The notes beneath the pieces were generated by a model. That model was not told the DNA's origin. It worked only from the letters and a program-made list of their open reading frames with translations, and did no database searches. From Burkholderia diffusa (GTDB taxonomy: Bacteria; Pseudomonadota; Gammaproteobacteria; Burkholderiales; Burkholderiaceae), in the NCBI RefSeq assembly GCF_902499115.1, contig NZ_CABVPN010000003.1:248001-312000 (forward strand): a stretch of 64,000 nt of DNA, written 5' to 3'. Positions 8,843 to 18,064 of the stretch are shown one piece after another. The translations under genes were made by a program, and so were the position numbers. Numbering within the stretch: position 1 is the first letter of the stretch; each line of letters starts with the position of its first letter.

Positions 8843-9337
8843 CTACGCGATCATCGCGAGCGCGTTCGCGCCGACATGCCAGCGCAGGCTCTCGATGACG
8901 AGTGCGTGATCGCGTGCGTCGTCGAGCCCTGCGATGGTCATCGCGCCGACGATGCCGCCGCCGGCAAGCCGCAACGGCACGCCGCCGCCATCGAGCGCAT
9001 AGTCGGCGTCCGACAATCCCTGCGACTGCAACGACCAGCCGGCGCGGCGAAAGCGCGCGCCGACCTCGAACGAACTGACGCCAAAACGGAACACCGTGTT
9101 CTGTCGTCGGCGGATCGCGTCGCTGTCGTTGGCGCGGCTGCCGTCCAGCGCGCAATAGAACAGCGGCGCGGTTTCACCGACGATGCCGACCGCGATCGGC
9201 AGCCCGCGGCGCGCCGCGAGATTGACGGCGATGTCGCCGAGCCGGCGCGCGACGTCGGCATCGAAGTGCGACAGCATCGGTGTCGACGCGGTGTCGCAGA
9301 TGGGCGCGGGTGCGAAGCGGGGGAAGGTGGTCGCCAT
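8843..9337 (-). CDS. UPF0303 / HbpS-like (DUF336) family protein
   Basis: A 164-aa soluble protein of the UPF0303 group within the DUF336/HbpS-like superfamily. Related proteins bind haem or cobalamin-type ligands or lie near oxidative metabolism genes; no function is established for this subgroup. The glycine-rich stretch GGGVPLRLAGGGIVGAMTI is diagnostic. I chose the ATG at 9337 because it has a GGAG site 6 nt upstream. It lies 92 bp downstream of iolB on the same strand and could be read through from the iol operon. Confidence 0.85.
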   Translation of the reverse strand: MATTFPRFAPAPICDTASTPMLSHFDADVARRLGDIAVNLAARRGLPIAVGIVGETAPLFYCALDGSRANDSDAIRRRQNTVFRFGVSSFEVGARFRRAGWSLQSQGLSDADYALDGGGVPLRLAGGGIVGAMTIAGLDDARDHALVIESLRWHVGANALAMIA

Positions 9338-9429
9338 GGCAACTCCGTGTCGTCGCAAATGCGGCTCACGCACGCGTTTTCATCCTGCGTCTCGCGCGCC
9401 GGCCGTCGATCGTTCAGCGCATCGATGCG

Positions 9430-10248
9430 TCAGCGCCCGGGTGCCGCGTCGAGCATCCATTCGTGCGCGGGGTCGTTCTTGAATGCCCACGCGCGGCTCG
9501 GCCCGGCCATCACGTTCAGGTAGTACAGGTTGTAGCCATGCGGCGCGACCACCGGGTGATAGCCGCGCGGCACCAGAACCACGTCGTGGTTCTCGACCGC
9601 GCACGCCTCGTCGAGGCTGCGGTCGTCCGTGTACACACGCTGAAACGCGAAACCCTGCGGCGGATCGATCCGGTGGTAATAGGTTTCCTCGAGCGACGTC
9701 TCGTCCGGCGCCGCGTCGCGATCGTGCTTGTGCGGCGGATAGCTGCTCGAGTGGCTCGCGGGCGTGATCACTTCGACGACGAGCAGCCGGTCGGCGGCCG
9801 GATTGTCGCCCATCAGGATGTCGCACACGTAGCGCGTGTTGGTGCCGTGCCCGCGCACCGCGCGCCGCATCCGTTCGCCGTCGAGGCGCTGCACGCGCTT
9901 GTCGCCGCTCGCGTAAGGCGCGGTGCACAGCGCGACTTCCGCATCGCGCGTCGCGACCAGCGTGACGGTCTTGCCGCCCGGCACGTACAGCGCGTCCGGC
10001 GACACTTCCTCGAACACGCTGTCGCGCTTGCCGAGCGCATCGTACGTCTCGCCGTCGACTTGCGCGCGCAGCGTACCGGTGAGCACGACGACGCACAGTT
10101 CGCGCGCGCCGGTATCGAGCGTTTCGGTGTCGCCGGCCTTCAGGCGCAGCGCGCGAAAGCCGACATGTTTCCAGCCGGCCGACTCGGGCGTCACGTTGCA
10201 GATTTCGCGGTCGGCGGATGCTTTGACCAGCAGGGGAGAAATCGTCAT
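9430..10248 (-). CDS. iolB: 5-deoxy-glucuronate isomerase IolB
   Basis: A 272-aa cupin-fold isomerase that converts 5-deoxy-D-glucuronate to 5-dehydro-2-deoxy-D-gluconate in myo-inositol catabolism. The family hallmarks are visible: SSYPPHKHD (metal-binding His residues), LEETYYHRIDP and the C-terminal GYHPVVAPHGYNLYYLNVMAG. It is the fourth gene of the minus-strand iolC-iolD-iolE-iolB series, 31 bp after iolE. Confidence 0.97.
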   Translation of the reverse strand: MTISPLLVKASADREICNVTPESAGWKHVGFRALRLKAGDTETLDTGARELCVVVLTGTLRAQVDGETYDALGKRDSVFEEVSPDALYVPGGKTVTLVATRDAEVALCTAPYASGDKRVQRLDGERMRRAVRGHGTNTRYVCDILMGDNPAADRLLVVEVITPASHSSSYPPHKHDRDAAPDETSLEETYYHRIDPPQGFAFQRVYTDDRSLDEACAVENHDVVLVPRGYHPVVAPHGYNLYYLNVMAGPSRAWAFKNDPAHEWMLDAAPGR

Positions 10249-10279
10249 GGAACGGGGCTCCGCAATGGGGTGACAGGGC

Positions 10280-11209
10280 TTACGCGCTCAACTGGTCGAC
10301 GATCGCGCGCAGCGATTCGTAGCCCTTCTTCGCGTACTGATAGCTCGGCGCGACGGCCGGGTCCTGCTCGGCTTCGACCACGAGCCAGCCTTCGTAGCCG
10401 GCGTCCTTCAGCGTGCGAAGCGTCGCTTCGTAATCGAGCGCGCCGTCGCCCGGCACCGTGAAGGTGCCGTTGATCACGCCGTTCAGGAAGCTCCAGCCGC
10501 CGTTGCGCGCCTGCGTGACGACCTGCGGCCGCACGTCCTTGCAGTGCACGTGCACGACGCGCGACACGTGCTTCTTCAGCAGTGCGACGGGATCGGCCGC
10601 GCCGCCGAAATACGCGTGACCCGTGTCGAACAGCAGGAATACCTTCGCCGGATCGGTCAGCGCCATCAGCCGGTCGACGTCGGCGGGCGATTCGACGTAA
10701 GCGCCCATGTGGTGATGGTAGGCGAGCTTGATCCCGTAGGTCTCGAGCAGGTGCGCGCCGAATGCGTCGAGGCGTGCCGCATAGCGTCGCCAGGCTTCAT
10801 CGTCGACGAAACGCGGACGCTTCGCGACCGGCGTGTCGATGCGGCCCTGGATCGTGCCCGCACATTCGCCGTACACCGCGACCTTCACGTCGTTGAACTG
10901 CAGCTTCGTCATGTGCGCGCGGCAGCGCTCGATTTCGGCGGCGAGCGCATCGGCGTCGCTCATGCCCGGTTCGACTTCCGCGAGGAAGCCCGAATACCAG
11001 CCCGACACGCATACGAGCCCGAATTCGGCGAGCTTCGCCTTCAGCTCGGGGCCCGTCTTCGGAAACTTGTTGCCAAGCTCGAAGCCCGCATAGCCGATTT
11101 CGGCGCCTTCCTTCAGCGCCGTCTCGAGCGGCGTCTCGCCGCCGAGCGACGGCAGGTCGTCGTTCATCCACGACAGGGGATTGATACCGATGCGAACGTT
11201 CCAGCTCAT
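10280..11209 (-). CDS. iolE: Myo-inosose-2 dehydratase IolE
   Basis: A 309-aa TIM-barrel enzyme that dehydrates 2-keto-myo-inositol to the trihydroxycyclohexane-dione used by IolD. Recognisable segments are GINPLSWMNDDLP at the N-terminus, AYHHHMGAYVES mid-protein, LLFDTGHAYFGG and the C-terminal EAEQDPAVAPS. The ATG at 11209 is preceded by GGAAG and gives the normal family length. It lies 61 bp after iolD and 31 bp before iolB. Confidence 0.97.
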   Translation of the reverse strand: MSWNVRIGINPLSWMNDDLPSLGGETPLETALKEGAEIGYAGFELGNKFPKTGPELKAKLAEFGLVCVSGWYSGFLAEVEPGMSDADALAAEIERCRAHMTKLQFNDVKVAVYGECAGTIQGRIDTPVAKRPRFVDDEAWRRYAARLDAFGAHLLETYGIKLAYHHHMGAYVESPADVDRLMALTDPAKVFLLFDTGHAYFGGAADPVALLKKHVSRVVHVHCKDVRPQVVTQARNGGWSFLNGVINGTFTVPGDGALDYEATLRTLKDAGYEGWLVVEAEQDPAVAPSYQYAKKGYESLRAIVDQLSA

Positions 11210-11270
11210 GACTTGCTTCCTTGGTTCGAATGTTGTTGTCGCGGGGCGGCGGATTGAAACGGAAAGCGGG

Positions 11271-13154
11271 TCAGCGCCGCTGCCGGGTCTTCGCGTCGAG
11301 ATACGCGCGATGCGCATCGTCGACGCCGGCGCGCGCGGACACTTGCGGCACCGCGACTTCCCACCACGCGCCGCCGTCCGCGGTCGTGCGCTCGTGCGTC
11401 GTGTCGATCACGATGACCTGGCTCGTCTTCGCCGCGCGCGCACGCTTCATTTCGCCGCGCAGCTCGCCGACGTCGCGCACGTGCACGGCTTCGGCGCCCA
11501 TCGCGCGCGCATGCATCGCGAAGTCGATCGTCGAGCGTTCGCCGCCCTCGGGCACGCAGTCGTCGAGCATGTTGTTGAAGCTCGCGCCGCCGCAGTTCAG
11601 TTGCAGCCGCTCGATGCAGCCGTAGCCGCGGTTGTCGAGGATCACGACGATGATCTTGCGGCCGAGCATCACGGACGTCGCGAGCTCCGCGTTGAGCATC
11701 ATGTACGAGCCGTCGCCGACGATCACGATCACTTCGCGCTCGGGCCGCGCGAGCTTCGCGCCGAGGCCGCCCGCGACCTCGTAGCCCATGCACGAGTACG
11801 CGTAGTCCATGTGATAGTTGCCCGGCACGCCGCTGCGCCACAGCTTGTGCAGCTCGGCTGGCAGCGTGCCGGCCGCGCACACGACGAGATCGTCGCGCGC
11901 GCTGTCGTGCCCCGCGTCGGCCGCGGAGTCGCGCACCGCGCCGATCACTTCCGCGTCGTACGGCAGCGTGTCCTTCGGCACGCGCGTGGTCAGCTCGGTC
12001 ACGCGCGCGTTCCACGCGGCGGCCTGGTCGCGGTTCGCGGCGGTCCACGCCGCATCCGCCTGCCAGCCCGCGAGCGCGGCCGACAGCTGGCCGAGGCCGG
12101 TGCGCGCGTCGGCGATCAATTGCCGGCCGCGTTTCTTGCCCGCGTCGAACGGCTGCACGTTCAGGCTCAGCAGCGTCGCGTTGCCGAATAGCGCGTGCGA
12201 GCCGGTCGTGAAGTCCTGCAGGCGCGTGCCGACCGCGAACACCACGTCGGCCTGTGCGGCCGCGCGGTTCGCGGCAGGCGAGCCCGTCACGCCGATCGAG
12301 CCGAGGTTCAACGGGTGGTCCCACGCGAGGCTGCCCTTGCCGGCCTGCGATTCGGCGACCGGCACGCCATGCGTGTCGGCGAACGTGCGCAGCGCGTCCC
12401 ATGCCTGGCTGTACAGCACGCCGCCGCCGGCGACGATCAGCGGCTTCTTCGCGGCCTTCAGCACGTCCAGCGCATCCGCGAGTTCGAGCGAGTCCGCGGG
12501 CGGCCGGCGCGTCCGGATCACTGGCGGCGCGAAGAAATCCTCCGGCCAGTCGTACGCGAAGGTCTGCACGTCCTGCGGCAGCGCGAGACACACGGGTCCG
12601 CACTGTGCGGGATCGGTCATCACCTGGATCGCGCGCGGCAGCGCCACGAGCAACTGTTCCGGCGACGTGATCCGGTCGAAGTAGCGCGTCACCGGCCGGA
12701 AGCAGTCGTTCGCGCTGACGTCGCCCTGTTCGAAATCCTCGACCTGCTGCAGCACCGGGTCGGGCAAGCGCGACACGAACACGTCGCCGGGCAGCAGCAA
12801 CAGCGGCAGCCGGCCGACGTGCGCGAGCGCGGCGGAGGTCAGCATGTTGGTCGCGCCGGGGCCGATGCTCGACGTCGCCGCCATCATCCGCTGGCGGAAA
12901 TTCGCTTTCGCGAACGCGACGGCCGCATTCGCCATGCCTTGCTCGTTGTGCGCGCGGAACGTCGGCAGCCGGTCCTTTTCGGCGTGCAGCGCTTCGCCGA
13001 GCCCGGCCACGTTGCCGTGCCCGAAGATCGCGAAGACGCCGCCGCAGTACGGCAGGATCTCGGTGCGGCCGTCCGGCTGGACGACTTCGGCGCGCAGGGC
13101 GGCCAGGTAGCGCACGAGCGCCTGGCTGACGGTCAGTCTCACGGTGGTGGTCAT
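11271..13154 (-). CDS. iolD: 3D-(3,5/4)-trihydroxycyclohexane-1,2-dione acylhydrolase IolD
   Basis: A 627-aa thiamine-diphosphate enzyme that opens the inositol-derived ring to 5-deoxy-glucuronate. It has the three-domain layout of acetolactate synthase relatives. The cofactor-activating Glu71 lies in RAHNEQGMA, and the ThDP/Mg motif starts at GDGSYMMLN (~residue 477) and runs to DNRGYGC. The start at 13154 gives the family's normal N-terminus (LTVSQALVRYL). It follows iolC by 46 bp. Confidence 0.97.
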   Translation of the reverse strand: MTTTVRLTVSQALVRYLAALRAEVVQPDGRTEILPYCGGVFAIFGHGNVAGLGEALHAEKDRLPTFRAHNEQGMANAAVAFAKANFRQRMMAATSSIGPGATNMLTSAALAHVGRLPLLLLPGDVFVSRLPDPVLQQVEDFEQGDVSANDCFRPVTRYFDRITSPEQLLVALPRAIQVMTDPAQCGPVCLALPQDVQTFAYDWPEDFFAPPVIRTRRPPADSLELADALDVLKAAKKPLIVAGGGVLYSQAWDALRTFADTHGVPVAESQAGKGSLAWDHPLNLGSIGVTGSPAANRAAAQADVVFAVGTRLQDFTTGSHALFGNATLLSLNVQPFDAGKKRGRQLIADARTGLGQLSAALAGWQADAAWTAANRDQAAAWNARVTELTTRVPKDTLPYDAEVIGAVRDSAADAGHDSARDDLVVCAAGTLPAELHKLWRSGVPGNYHMDYAYSCMGYEVAGGLGAKLARPEREVIVIVGDGSYMMLNAELATSVMLGRKIIVVILDNRGYGCIERLQLNCGGASFNNMLDDCVPEGGERSTIDFAMHARAMGAEAVHVRDVGELRGEMKRARAAKTSQVIVIDTTHERTTADGGAWWEVAVPQVSARAGVDDAHRAYLDAKTRQRR

Positions 13155-13200
13155 CGTCTGTCGATCAAGAGGAGTCGGGTGGTCGTCACGGACATCTGCA

Positions 13201-15159
13201 TCAGGCTGCTGCCGCGGTGCGCGCGGCGGCACGGCGGCCGAGCCAGGCGTCGACCAGCTGCGCGAAATTGCCGGCCACTTCGTCGATCAGCGCCTGGTCG
13301 TCGATCCGGCCGGCGAGCCAGTGCAGCGACGCGTCGGCCCACAGCGTACGGCCGACCATGAAGCCCTTGACGATCGGATTGGTCGCCGAGCGGAAGCTGT
13401 CGACGAGATACTGCAGCGGCTGGTTCAGCCCGAGGATCACCGCGCCGCGGCAGTACGGGTCGCGCTCGGCAACCAGCGTCTCGAGCCGCGCCCAGCCGTC
13501 GGCGCTCATCGGCGCGAGCTTCCACCACTCGGGCATCACGCCGAGGTTGTAGAAGCGCGCGACCGTGCGCAGCACCGCGTCGTCCTCGGTGCCGGCCGGC
13601 GTGACCGCGCGCGGCGGAATGATTTCCAGCAGCAACTCGTTGCCGCTCGCGCGCGTGGCTTCCCACAGCTCCAGCACGCGCTGCTCCTGCGCGACGCGCA
13701 GGTCGACGTCGTCATCGGGGTGGTAGTGGACGAGGCACTTCACGACCTGCTCGGTCGGCCAGTGCGTGAGCGACGAGCCGACCGAGCGCGTGTCGTCGAA
13801 ACACAGCGGCCGCGAGCCGGGCAGTTCGACCGGGCGGCCGACCCACCAGCCGCGGCCGGTGGCCGACGCGAGCGCGTCGCTGCCGTACGCGCCGCCGTCG
13901 ATCAGCACGCCGACATGGCCTTCGATATGGCGATCGCGCTCGACCTGTTCGGCCGCGCGCACGAGCAGGCGCTTCAGCGTCTTGATGCGCGCCTCGTCCG
14001 CGCCGGCCTGCACCGCGAGTTCGTAGAACTGGCTGCGATGGTCGAACGCCATCACGCACAGGTCGTCCCATTCGCGGCGCGGCACCGTCACGCGATGCAG
14101 GTGCGCGAGCGTGCGATCGGCGTCCACCCGCGGATTGCGGCTGCCGCCGAACCAGTGTGCGAGCTCGGCAGGCGTCGGCATCGCGGCCGAACACGCGTGG
14201 CGCGACACGACGATCGCGCCGCACGCATTCGCGATGCGCGTCGATTCGGCCCAGTCGCGCCCGCGCAGCAGCCCGGACAGCAGGCCCGACAGGAACGCGT
14301 CGCCCGCGCCGAGGACGTTCAGCACTTCGACGCGTTCGCCATGGAAGGTCGGCGCATCCTCGATGCGTGCGGGGATGTCGCCCTCGATCACGCAGCAGCC
14401 GAGCGCACCGCGCTTGACCACCAGCGCCGCGCCGCTCGCGCGGCGCACGGCCTGCAGCGACGCGATCAGGTCGTGCGGCACGCCGCCCGCGATCAGGAAT
14501 TCTTCCTCGGTGCCGACCAGCAGATCGAATTCGCCGAGCACCTGCTGCAACTGCCGTGTGACCTGCGCGTCCGGCACGTAACGGTTTTCGCCCGCGCCGC
14601 GCGCGGTCAGCCCCCACAGCACCGGCCGGTAATCGATGTCGAGGATCCGCACGACGCCGTGGCGGCGCGCGTAGCCGAGCGCGGTCAGCGATGCCTCGCG
14701 GGTGCCCGGCGTCGACAGATGGGTGCCCGTGATCGCGAGCGCGCGGCAACCGGCGATGAAGTCCTCGCGGATCTCGTCGGCGCGCACGGCCATGTCCGCG
14801 CAATTCTCGCGTACGAACAGCAGCGGGAACGTGTCGCGATCCTTCAGACCGAGCAGCACCAGCGCGGTCAGCCGTTCCGGATCCGTCTGCAGCTGGCTCG
14901 TGTCGCAGCCTTCGCGCTCGAGCGTCTCGCGCACGAAGCGGCCCATCTGCTCGTCGCCGACGCGCGAGATCATCGCGGTCTTCAGCCCGAGCCGGGCGAC
15001 GCCGAACGCGACGTTGCCCGACGAGCCGCCGAGATACATCTGGAAGCTGCGCGCGTCTTCCAGGCGGCTGCCGTACTGTTGCGCGTAAAGGTCCACGGCG
15101 ACGCGGCCGAGGCAGGCGAGATCGACGGGGCGGTCAGTCGGAAAGTTCAACGGGCTCAT
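13201..15159 (-). CDS. iolC: Bifunctional 5-dehydro-2-deoxygluconokinase / DUF2090 aldolase-like protein (IolC fusion)
   Basis: A 652-aa fusion. Residues ~1-330 form a PfkB sugar kinase (N-terminal GGSSGNVA at 45-52; NVLGAGDAF at 281-289 with catalytic Asp287). It phosphorylates 5-dehydro-2-deoxy-D-gluconate. Residues ~340-640 form a DUF2090 domain (MAFDHRSQFYEL, GGAYGSDAL), a class-I aldolase-like TIM barrel thought to replace IolJ, which splits the phosphorylated product to dihydroxyacetone phosphate and malonate semialdehyde. This fusion is common in Proteobacteria with iol genes. No separate iolJ is visible. It is the first gene of the minus-strand iol operon and has no strong ribosome-binding site. 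Confidence 0.95.
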   Translation of the reverse strand: MSPLNFPTDRPVDLACLGRVAVDLYAQQYGSRLEDARSFQMYLGGSSGNVAFGVARLGLKTAMISRVGDEQMGRFVRETLEREGCDTSQLQTDPERLTALVLLGLKDRDTFPLLFVRENCADMAVRADEIREDFIAGCRALAITGTHLSTPGTREASLTALGYARRHGVVRILDIDYRPVLWGLTARGAGENRYVPDAQVTRQLQQVLGEFDLLVGTEEEFLIAGGVPHDLIASLQAVRRASGAALVVKRGALGCCVIEGDIPARIEDAPTFHGERVEVLNVLGAGDAFLSGLLSGLLRGRDWAESTRIANACGAIVVSRHACSAAMPTPAELAHWFGGSRNPRVDADRTLAHLHRVTVPRREWDDLCVMAFDHRSQFYELAVQAGADEARIKTLKRLLVRAAEQVERDRHIEGHVGVLIDGGAYGSDALASATGRGWWVGRPVELPGSRPLCFDDTRSVGSSLTHWPTEQVVKCLVHYHPDDDVDLRVAQEQRVLELWEATRASGNELLLEIIPPRAVTPAGTEDDAVLRTVARFYNLGVMPEWWKLAPMSADGWARLETLVAERDPYCRGAVILGLNQPLQYLVDSFRSATNPIVKGFMVGRTLWADASLHWLAGRIDDQALIDEVAGNFAQLVDAWLGRRAAARTAAAA

Positions 15160-15303
15160 ATCACGTATCACGCTCGCGGCCGGCGTTCGACCATGCCGGC
15201 GGATTGGGGACCGATCCAGCGACGGATCTTCGTCGCATGTCACGACGCGACGCGAATGCGCCTGCCGCAACGACTCGGGCTACGGAACGGAGTCTAGACT
15301 TTT

Positions 15304-15319
15304 TGGAAATCCAGTTCCC
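15304..15319. promoter_or_regulatory. Putative RpiR/IolR operator 1
   Basis: TGGAAA-N4-GTTCCC matches the GGAA-N6-TTCC pattern with two deviations from the perfect site at 23364. The GGAA-N6-TTCC motif is known for the RpiR-like IolR of Sinorhizobium meliloti; its use here is inference. Confidence 0.6.
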
Positions 15320-15333
15320 TAGGTGAAATCACG

Positions 15334-15349
15334 TAGAAATAAATTTCCA
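15334..15349. promoter_or_regulatory. Putative RpiR/IolR operator 2
   Basis: TAGAAA-N4-TTTCCA differs by one base from the perfect site at 23364. It begins exactly 30 bp after operator 1, about three helical turns, so both sites face the same side of the DNA. Confidence 0.65.
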
Positions 15350-15467
15350 AATGTTCGAGGAAGTGATCTACAGTTTCATCCGGATGCTTCAGTCCGTTAT
15401 CGGACTCGGCCCGGCGGCGCGCAACGCGCCGTTTTCCGCCCCCCGGAGATGAGGAGACAGAGTGATC

Positions 15468-16394
15468 ATGAAGACCAAGCTGATGGCCGCCGCGGCCGCC
15501 GCGATCCTGGCCATGCCGCTCGCGCATGCCGAGAAGATCGGCGTGACGATGGCATCGTTCGACGACACGTTCCTGACGATCCTGCGCAACAGCATCGCCG
15601 ATTCGGCGAAGAAGGACGGCGCGACCGTACAGATCGAGGACGGCGGCAACGACGTCGGCAAGCAGTTGAGCCAGGTCCAGAACATGATCGCGCAGAAGGT
15701 CGACGCGATCATCGTGAATGCGGTCGACACCGACGCGACGCCGAAGATCACGAAGATGGTGACCGCCGCGAAGATTCCGCTCGTCTACGTGAACCGCAAG
15801 CCGGTCGATTTCGACAAGTTGCCGGCCGGCGTCGCGGTGGTCGCGTCCGACGAGAAACAGTCCGGCACGCTGCAGGCGCGCCAGGTGTGCAAGCTGCTCG
15901 GCGGCAAGGGCGACATCCTCGTGCTGATGGGCGAGCTGTCCAACGAGTCGGCCCGCGCCCGCACCAAGGACATCGAGGACGTGATCGCGACCAAGGACTG
16001 TTCCGGCATGAAGATCGTCGACAAGCGCGAAGGCAAGTGGAGCCGCACGCAGGGCCAGGACATCACGATGAACTGGCTGAGCTCCGGGACGAAGTTCGAC
16101 GCGATCGTGTCGAACAACGACGAAATGGCGATCGGCGCGATCAACGCGCTGAAGGCCGCGCGCAAGCTGACGCCGAAAACGGTCGTCGCGGGCATCGACG
16201 CGACGCCGGACGGGCTCGCGGCGATGAAGAGCGGCGACCTGAAGGTGTCCGTGTACCAGAACGCGGCCGGGCAGGGTGCGCAGGCTGTCGCGACCGCGCT
16301 GAAGCTCGCGAAGAAGCAGCCGGTCGACCGCTACGTGAACGTGCCGTTCGAGCTCGTCACGCCCGAGAACATGAACCAGTACGCGAAGCACTGA
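15468..16394 (+). CDS. Sugar (inositol/ribose-type) ABC transporter periplasmic binding protein
   Basis: A 308-aa periplasmic binding protein of the RbsB/inositol-binding class. A signal peptide (MKTKLMAAAAAAILAMPLAHA, residues 1-21) ends before EKIGVTMA. The two-lobed sugar-binding core has the expected DTDATPKITKM and NNDEMAIGAINAL segments. A GTG at 15462 is an alternative start; the ATG at 15468 gives the better signal peptide. It is the first gene of a binding protein-ATPase-permease operon inside the iol locus, so myo-inositol is the likely substrate. Confidence 0.93.
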   Translation: MKTKLMAAAAAAILAMPLAHAEKIGVTMASFDDTFLTILRNSIADSAKKDGATVQIEDGGNDVGKQLSQVQNMIAQKVDAIIVNAVDTDATPKITKMVTAAKIPLVYVNRKPVDFDKLPAGVAVVASDEKQSGTLQARQVCKLLGGKGDILVLMGELSNESARARTKDIEDVIATKDCSGMKIVDKREGKWSRTQGQDITMNWLSSGTKFDAIVSNNDEMAIGAINALKAARKLTPKTVVAGIDATPDGLAAMKSGDLKVSVYQNAAGQGAQAVATALKLAKKQPVDRYVNVPFELVTPENMNQYAKH

Positions 16395-16414
16395 CCGGTT
16401 TTTCCGCTGAACTG

Positions 16415-16441
16415 CGCGGGCCCGGCGCGTCCGGGTTCGCG
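16415..16441 (+). other. Hairpin between binding-protein and ATPase genes
   Basis: Arms 16415-16425 and 16431-16441 pair over 11 positions with two mismatches, with a 5-nt loop. There is no T run. Hairpins at this position often stabilise the upstream binding-protein message or reduce readthrough in sugar ABC operons; that role is inference. Confidence 0.45.
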
Positions 16442-16462
16442 TGTGAATTTCGAGGAACGTCC

Positions 16463-18037
16463 ATGTTTACAGCCAGGATGGCGCGCTCGATGGCCAGCGA
16501 AAGCGCGCCGGCCGCCTCGTTCGCCGCATCGGGTTCGTCCGCTGCGCCCGTCGACGATTGCCTGCTGGAGGTGCGCGGCGTCGGCAAGTCGTTTCCCGGC
16601 GTCGTCGCGCTCGACGGCGTGCAGTTCCGCGTGCGCCGCGGCACCGTGCATGCGCTGATGGGCGAGAACGGCGCCGGCAAGTCGACGCTGATGAAGATCA
16701 TCGCCGGCGTCTACACGCCTGACCAGGGCGAGATCCTGATCAACGGCGAGCCGGTCGTGCTGAGCGGCCCGCTCGACGCGCTCGATCGCGGGATCGCGAT
16801 GATCCACCAGGAACTCAACCTGATGCCGTACATGACGGTCGCGGAGAACATCTGGATCCGCCGCGAACCGAAGAACCGCTTCGGCCTGATCGATCACGCC
16901 GAGCTGCGCCGCCGCACCGCCGCGCTGTTCGAGCGGCTGTCGATCGACATCGACCCTGAAGCCGACGTGCGCACGCTGACGGTCGCGAGCCGCCAGATGG
17001 TCGAGATCGCGAAGGCCGTGTCGTTCGACTCGGACGTGCTGATCATGGACGAGCCGACTTCCGCGCTGACCGACAAGGAGGTCACACACCTGTTCCGGAT
17101 CATTCGCCAGCTGCGCGAGCAGGGCAAGGGCATCGTCTACATCACGCACAAGATGAACGAGCTGTTCGAGATCGCCGACGAATTCTCGGTGTTCCGCGAC
17201 GGCAAGTACATCGGCACGCATGCGTCGACCGACGTCACGCGCGACGACATCATCCGGATGATGGTCGGCCGCGAGATCACGCAGATGTTCCCGAAGGACG
17301 AGGTGCCGATCGGCGACGTCGTGCTGGCCGTGAAGAACCTCGGCGTCGACGGCGTGTTCCGCGACGTCAGCTTCGAGCTGCGCGCGGGCGAGATCCTCGG
17401 TGTGGCGGGCCTCGTCGGCTCGGGGCGCTCGAACGTCGCGGAGGCGCTGTTCGGCGTCGTGCCGGCGACCACGGGCGAGATCCGGATCGACGGCAAGCCG
17501 GTGCGAGTTTCCACGCCCGCGCAGGCGATGAAGCACGGGATGGCGTTCCTCACCGAGGACCGCAAGGACACCGGCTGCTTCCTGAATCTCGACCTGCTCG
17601 CGAACATGGAAGCGGCGGTGCTCAGCCATCGCTACGTGAAGTTCAATTTCGTGCGGCAGGCGCAGTTGAAGCGCGACTGCGAGGAAATGAGCCGGATGTT
17701 GCGCGTGAAGACGCCGGGGCTGCACGAGGAAATCCAGAACCTGTCGGGCGGCAACCAGCAGAAGGTGCTGATCGGCCGGTGGTTGCTGACGCAACCGCGC
17801 ATCCTGATCCTCGACGAGCCGACGCGCGGGATCGACGTCGGCGCGAAGGCCGAGATCCACCGGCTCGTCAGCGCGCTCGCCGGCAAGGGCGTCGCGGTTC
17901 TGATGATCTCGTCGGAAATGCCGGAAGTGCTCGGCATGAGCGACCGCGTGATGGTGATGCACGAAGGCCGGATGACCGGCATCGTCGAGCGCAAGGACGC
18001 CGACCAGGTCCGCATCATGGACCTGGCCTCGCGCTGA
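16463..18037 (+). CDS. Sugar ABC transporter ATP-binding protein (two ABC domains)
   Basis: A 524-aa cytoplasmic ATPase of the RbsA/MglA class with two ABC modules. Module 1 has GENGAGKST (~residues 71-79) and LIMDEPTSAL. Module 2 has a degenerate Walker A (GLVGSGRSN), a normal signature LSGGNQQK and LILDEPTRGID; this asymmetry is normal for the class. A ~30-residue Ala/Ser-rich N-terminal extension precedes the first module. The start at 16463 has a GAGGA site. It energises the inositol importer with its neighbours. Confidence 0.95.
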   Translation: MFTARMARSMASESAPAASFAASGSSAAPVDDCLLEVRGVGKSFPGVVALDGVQFRVRRGTVHALMGENGAGKSTLMKIIAGVYTPDQGEILINGEPVVLSGPLDALDRGIAMIHQELNLMPYMTVAENIWIRREPKNRFGLIDHAELRRRTAALFERLSIDIDPEADVRTLTVASRQMVEIAKAVSFDSDVLIMDEPTSALTDKEVTHLFRIIRQLREQGKGIVYITHKMNELFEIADEFSVFRDGKYIGTHASTDVTRDDIIRMMVGREITQMFPKDEVPIGDVVLAVKNLGVDGVFRDVSFELRAGEILGVAGLVGSGRSNVAEALFGVVPATTGEIRIDGKPVRVSTPAQAMKHGMAFLTEDRKDTGCFLNLDLLANMEAAVLSHRYVKFNFVRQAQLKRDCEEMSRMLRVKTPGLHEEIQNLSGGNQQKVLIGRWLLTQPRILILDEPTRGIDVGAKAEIHRLVSALAGKGVAVLMISSEMPEVLGMSDRVMVMHEGRMTGIVERKDADQVRIMDLASR

Positions 18038-18064
18038 GCCGCAACAAGCATGGAGACAACTGAA

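Larger units (their letters stand above)
15160..15467. promoter_or_regulatory. Divergent iolC / inositol-transporter promoter region
   Basis: This 308-bp gap without genes separates the minus-strand catabolic operon from the plus-strand transporter operon. It contains a perfect 10-bp palindrome AGTCTAGACT (15291-15300), which includes a -10-like TAGACT readable on both strands. Immediately next to it are two RpiR-type elements (15304-15319 and 15334-15349). The strong ribosome-binding site of the transporter gene (GGAGATGAGGAGA) lies at 15445-15457. No coding sequence is apparent. Confidence 0.75.

Noticed and set aside
10280..11317. A longer iolE with 36 extra N-terminal residues.
   Set aside because: The extra part has no IolE similarity and runs into the iolD gene. 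The ATG at 11209 has a ribosome-binding site and gives the normal length.
16463..18037. The degenerate second Walker A (GLVGSGRSN) of the sugar ATPase as an anomaly.
   Set aside because: This is normal for the second module of RbsA/MglA-type ATPases, unlike the LivF-like case.
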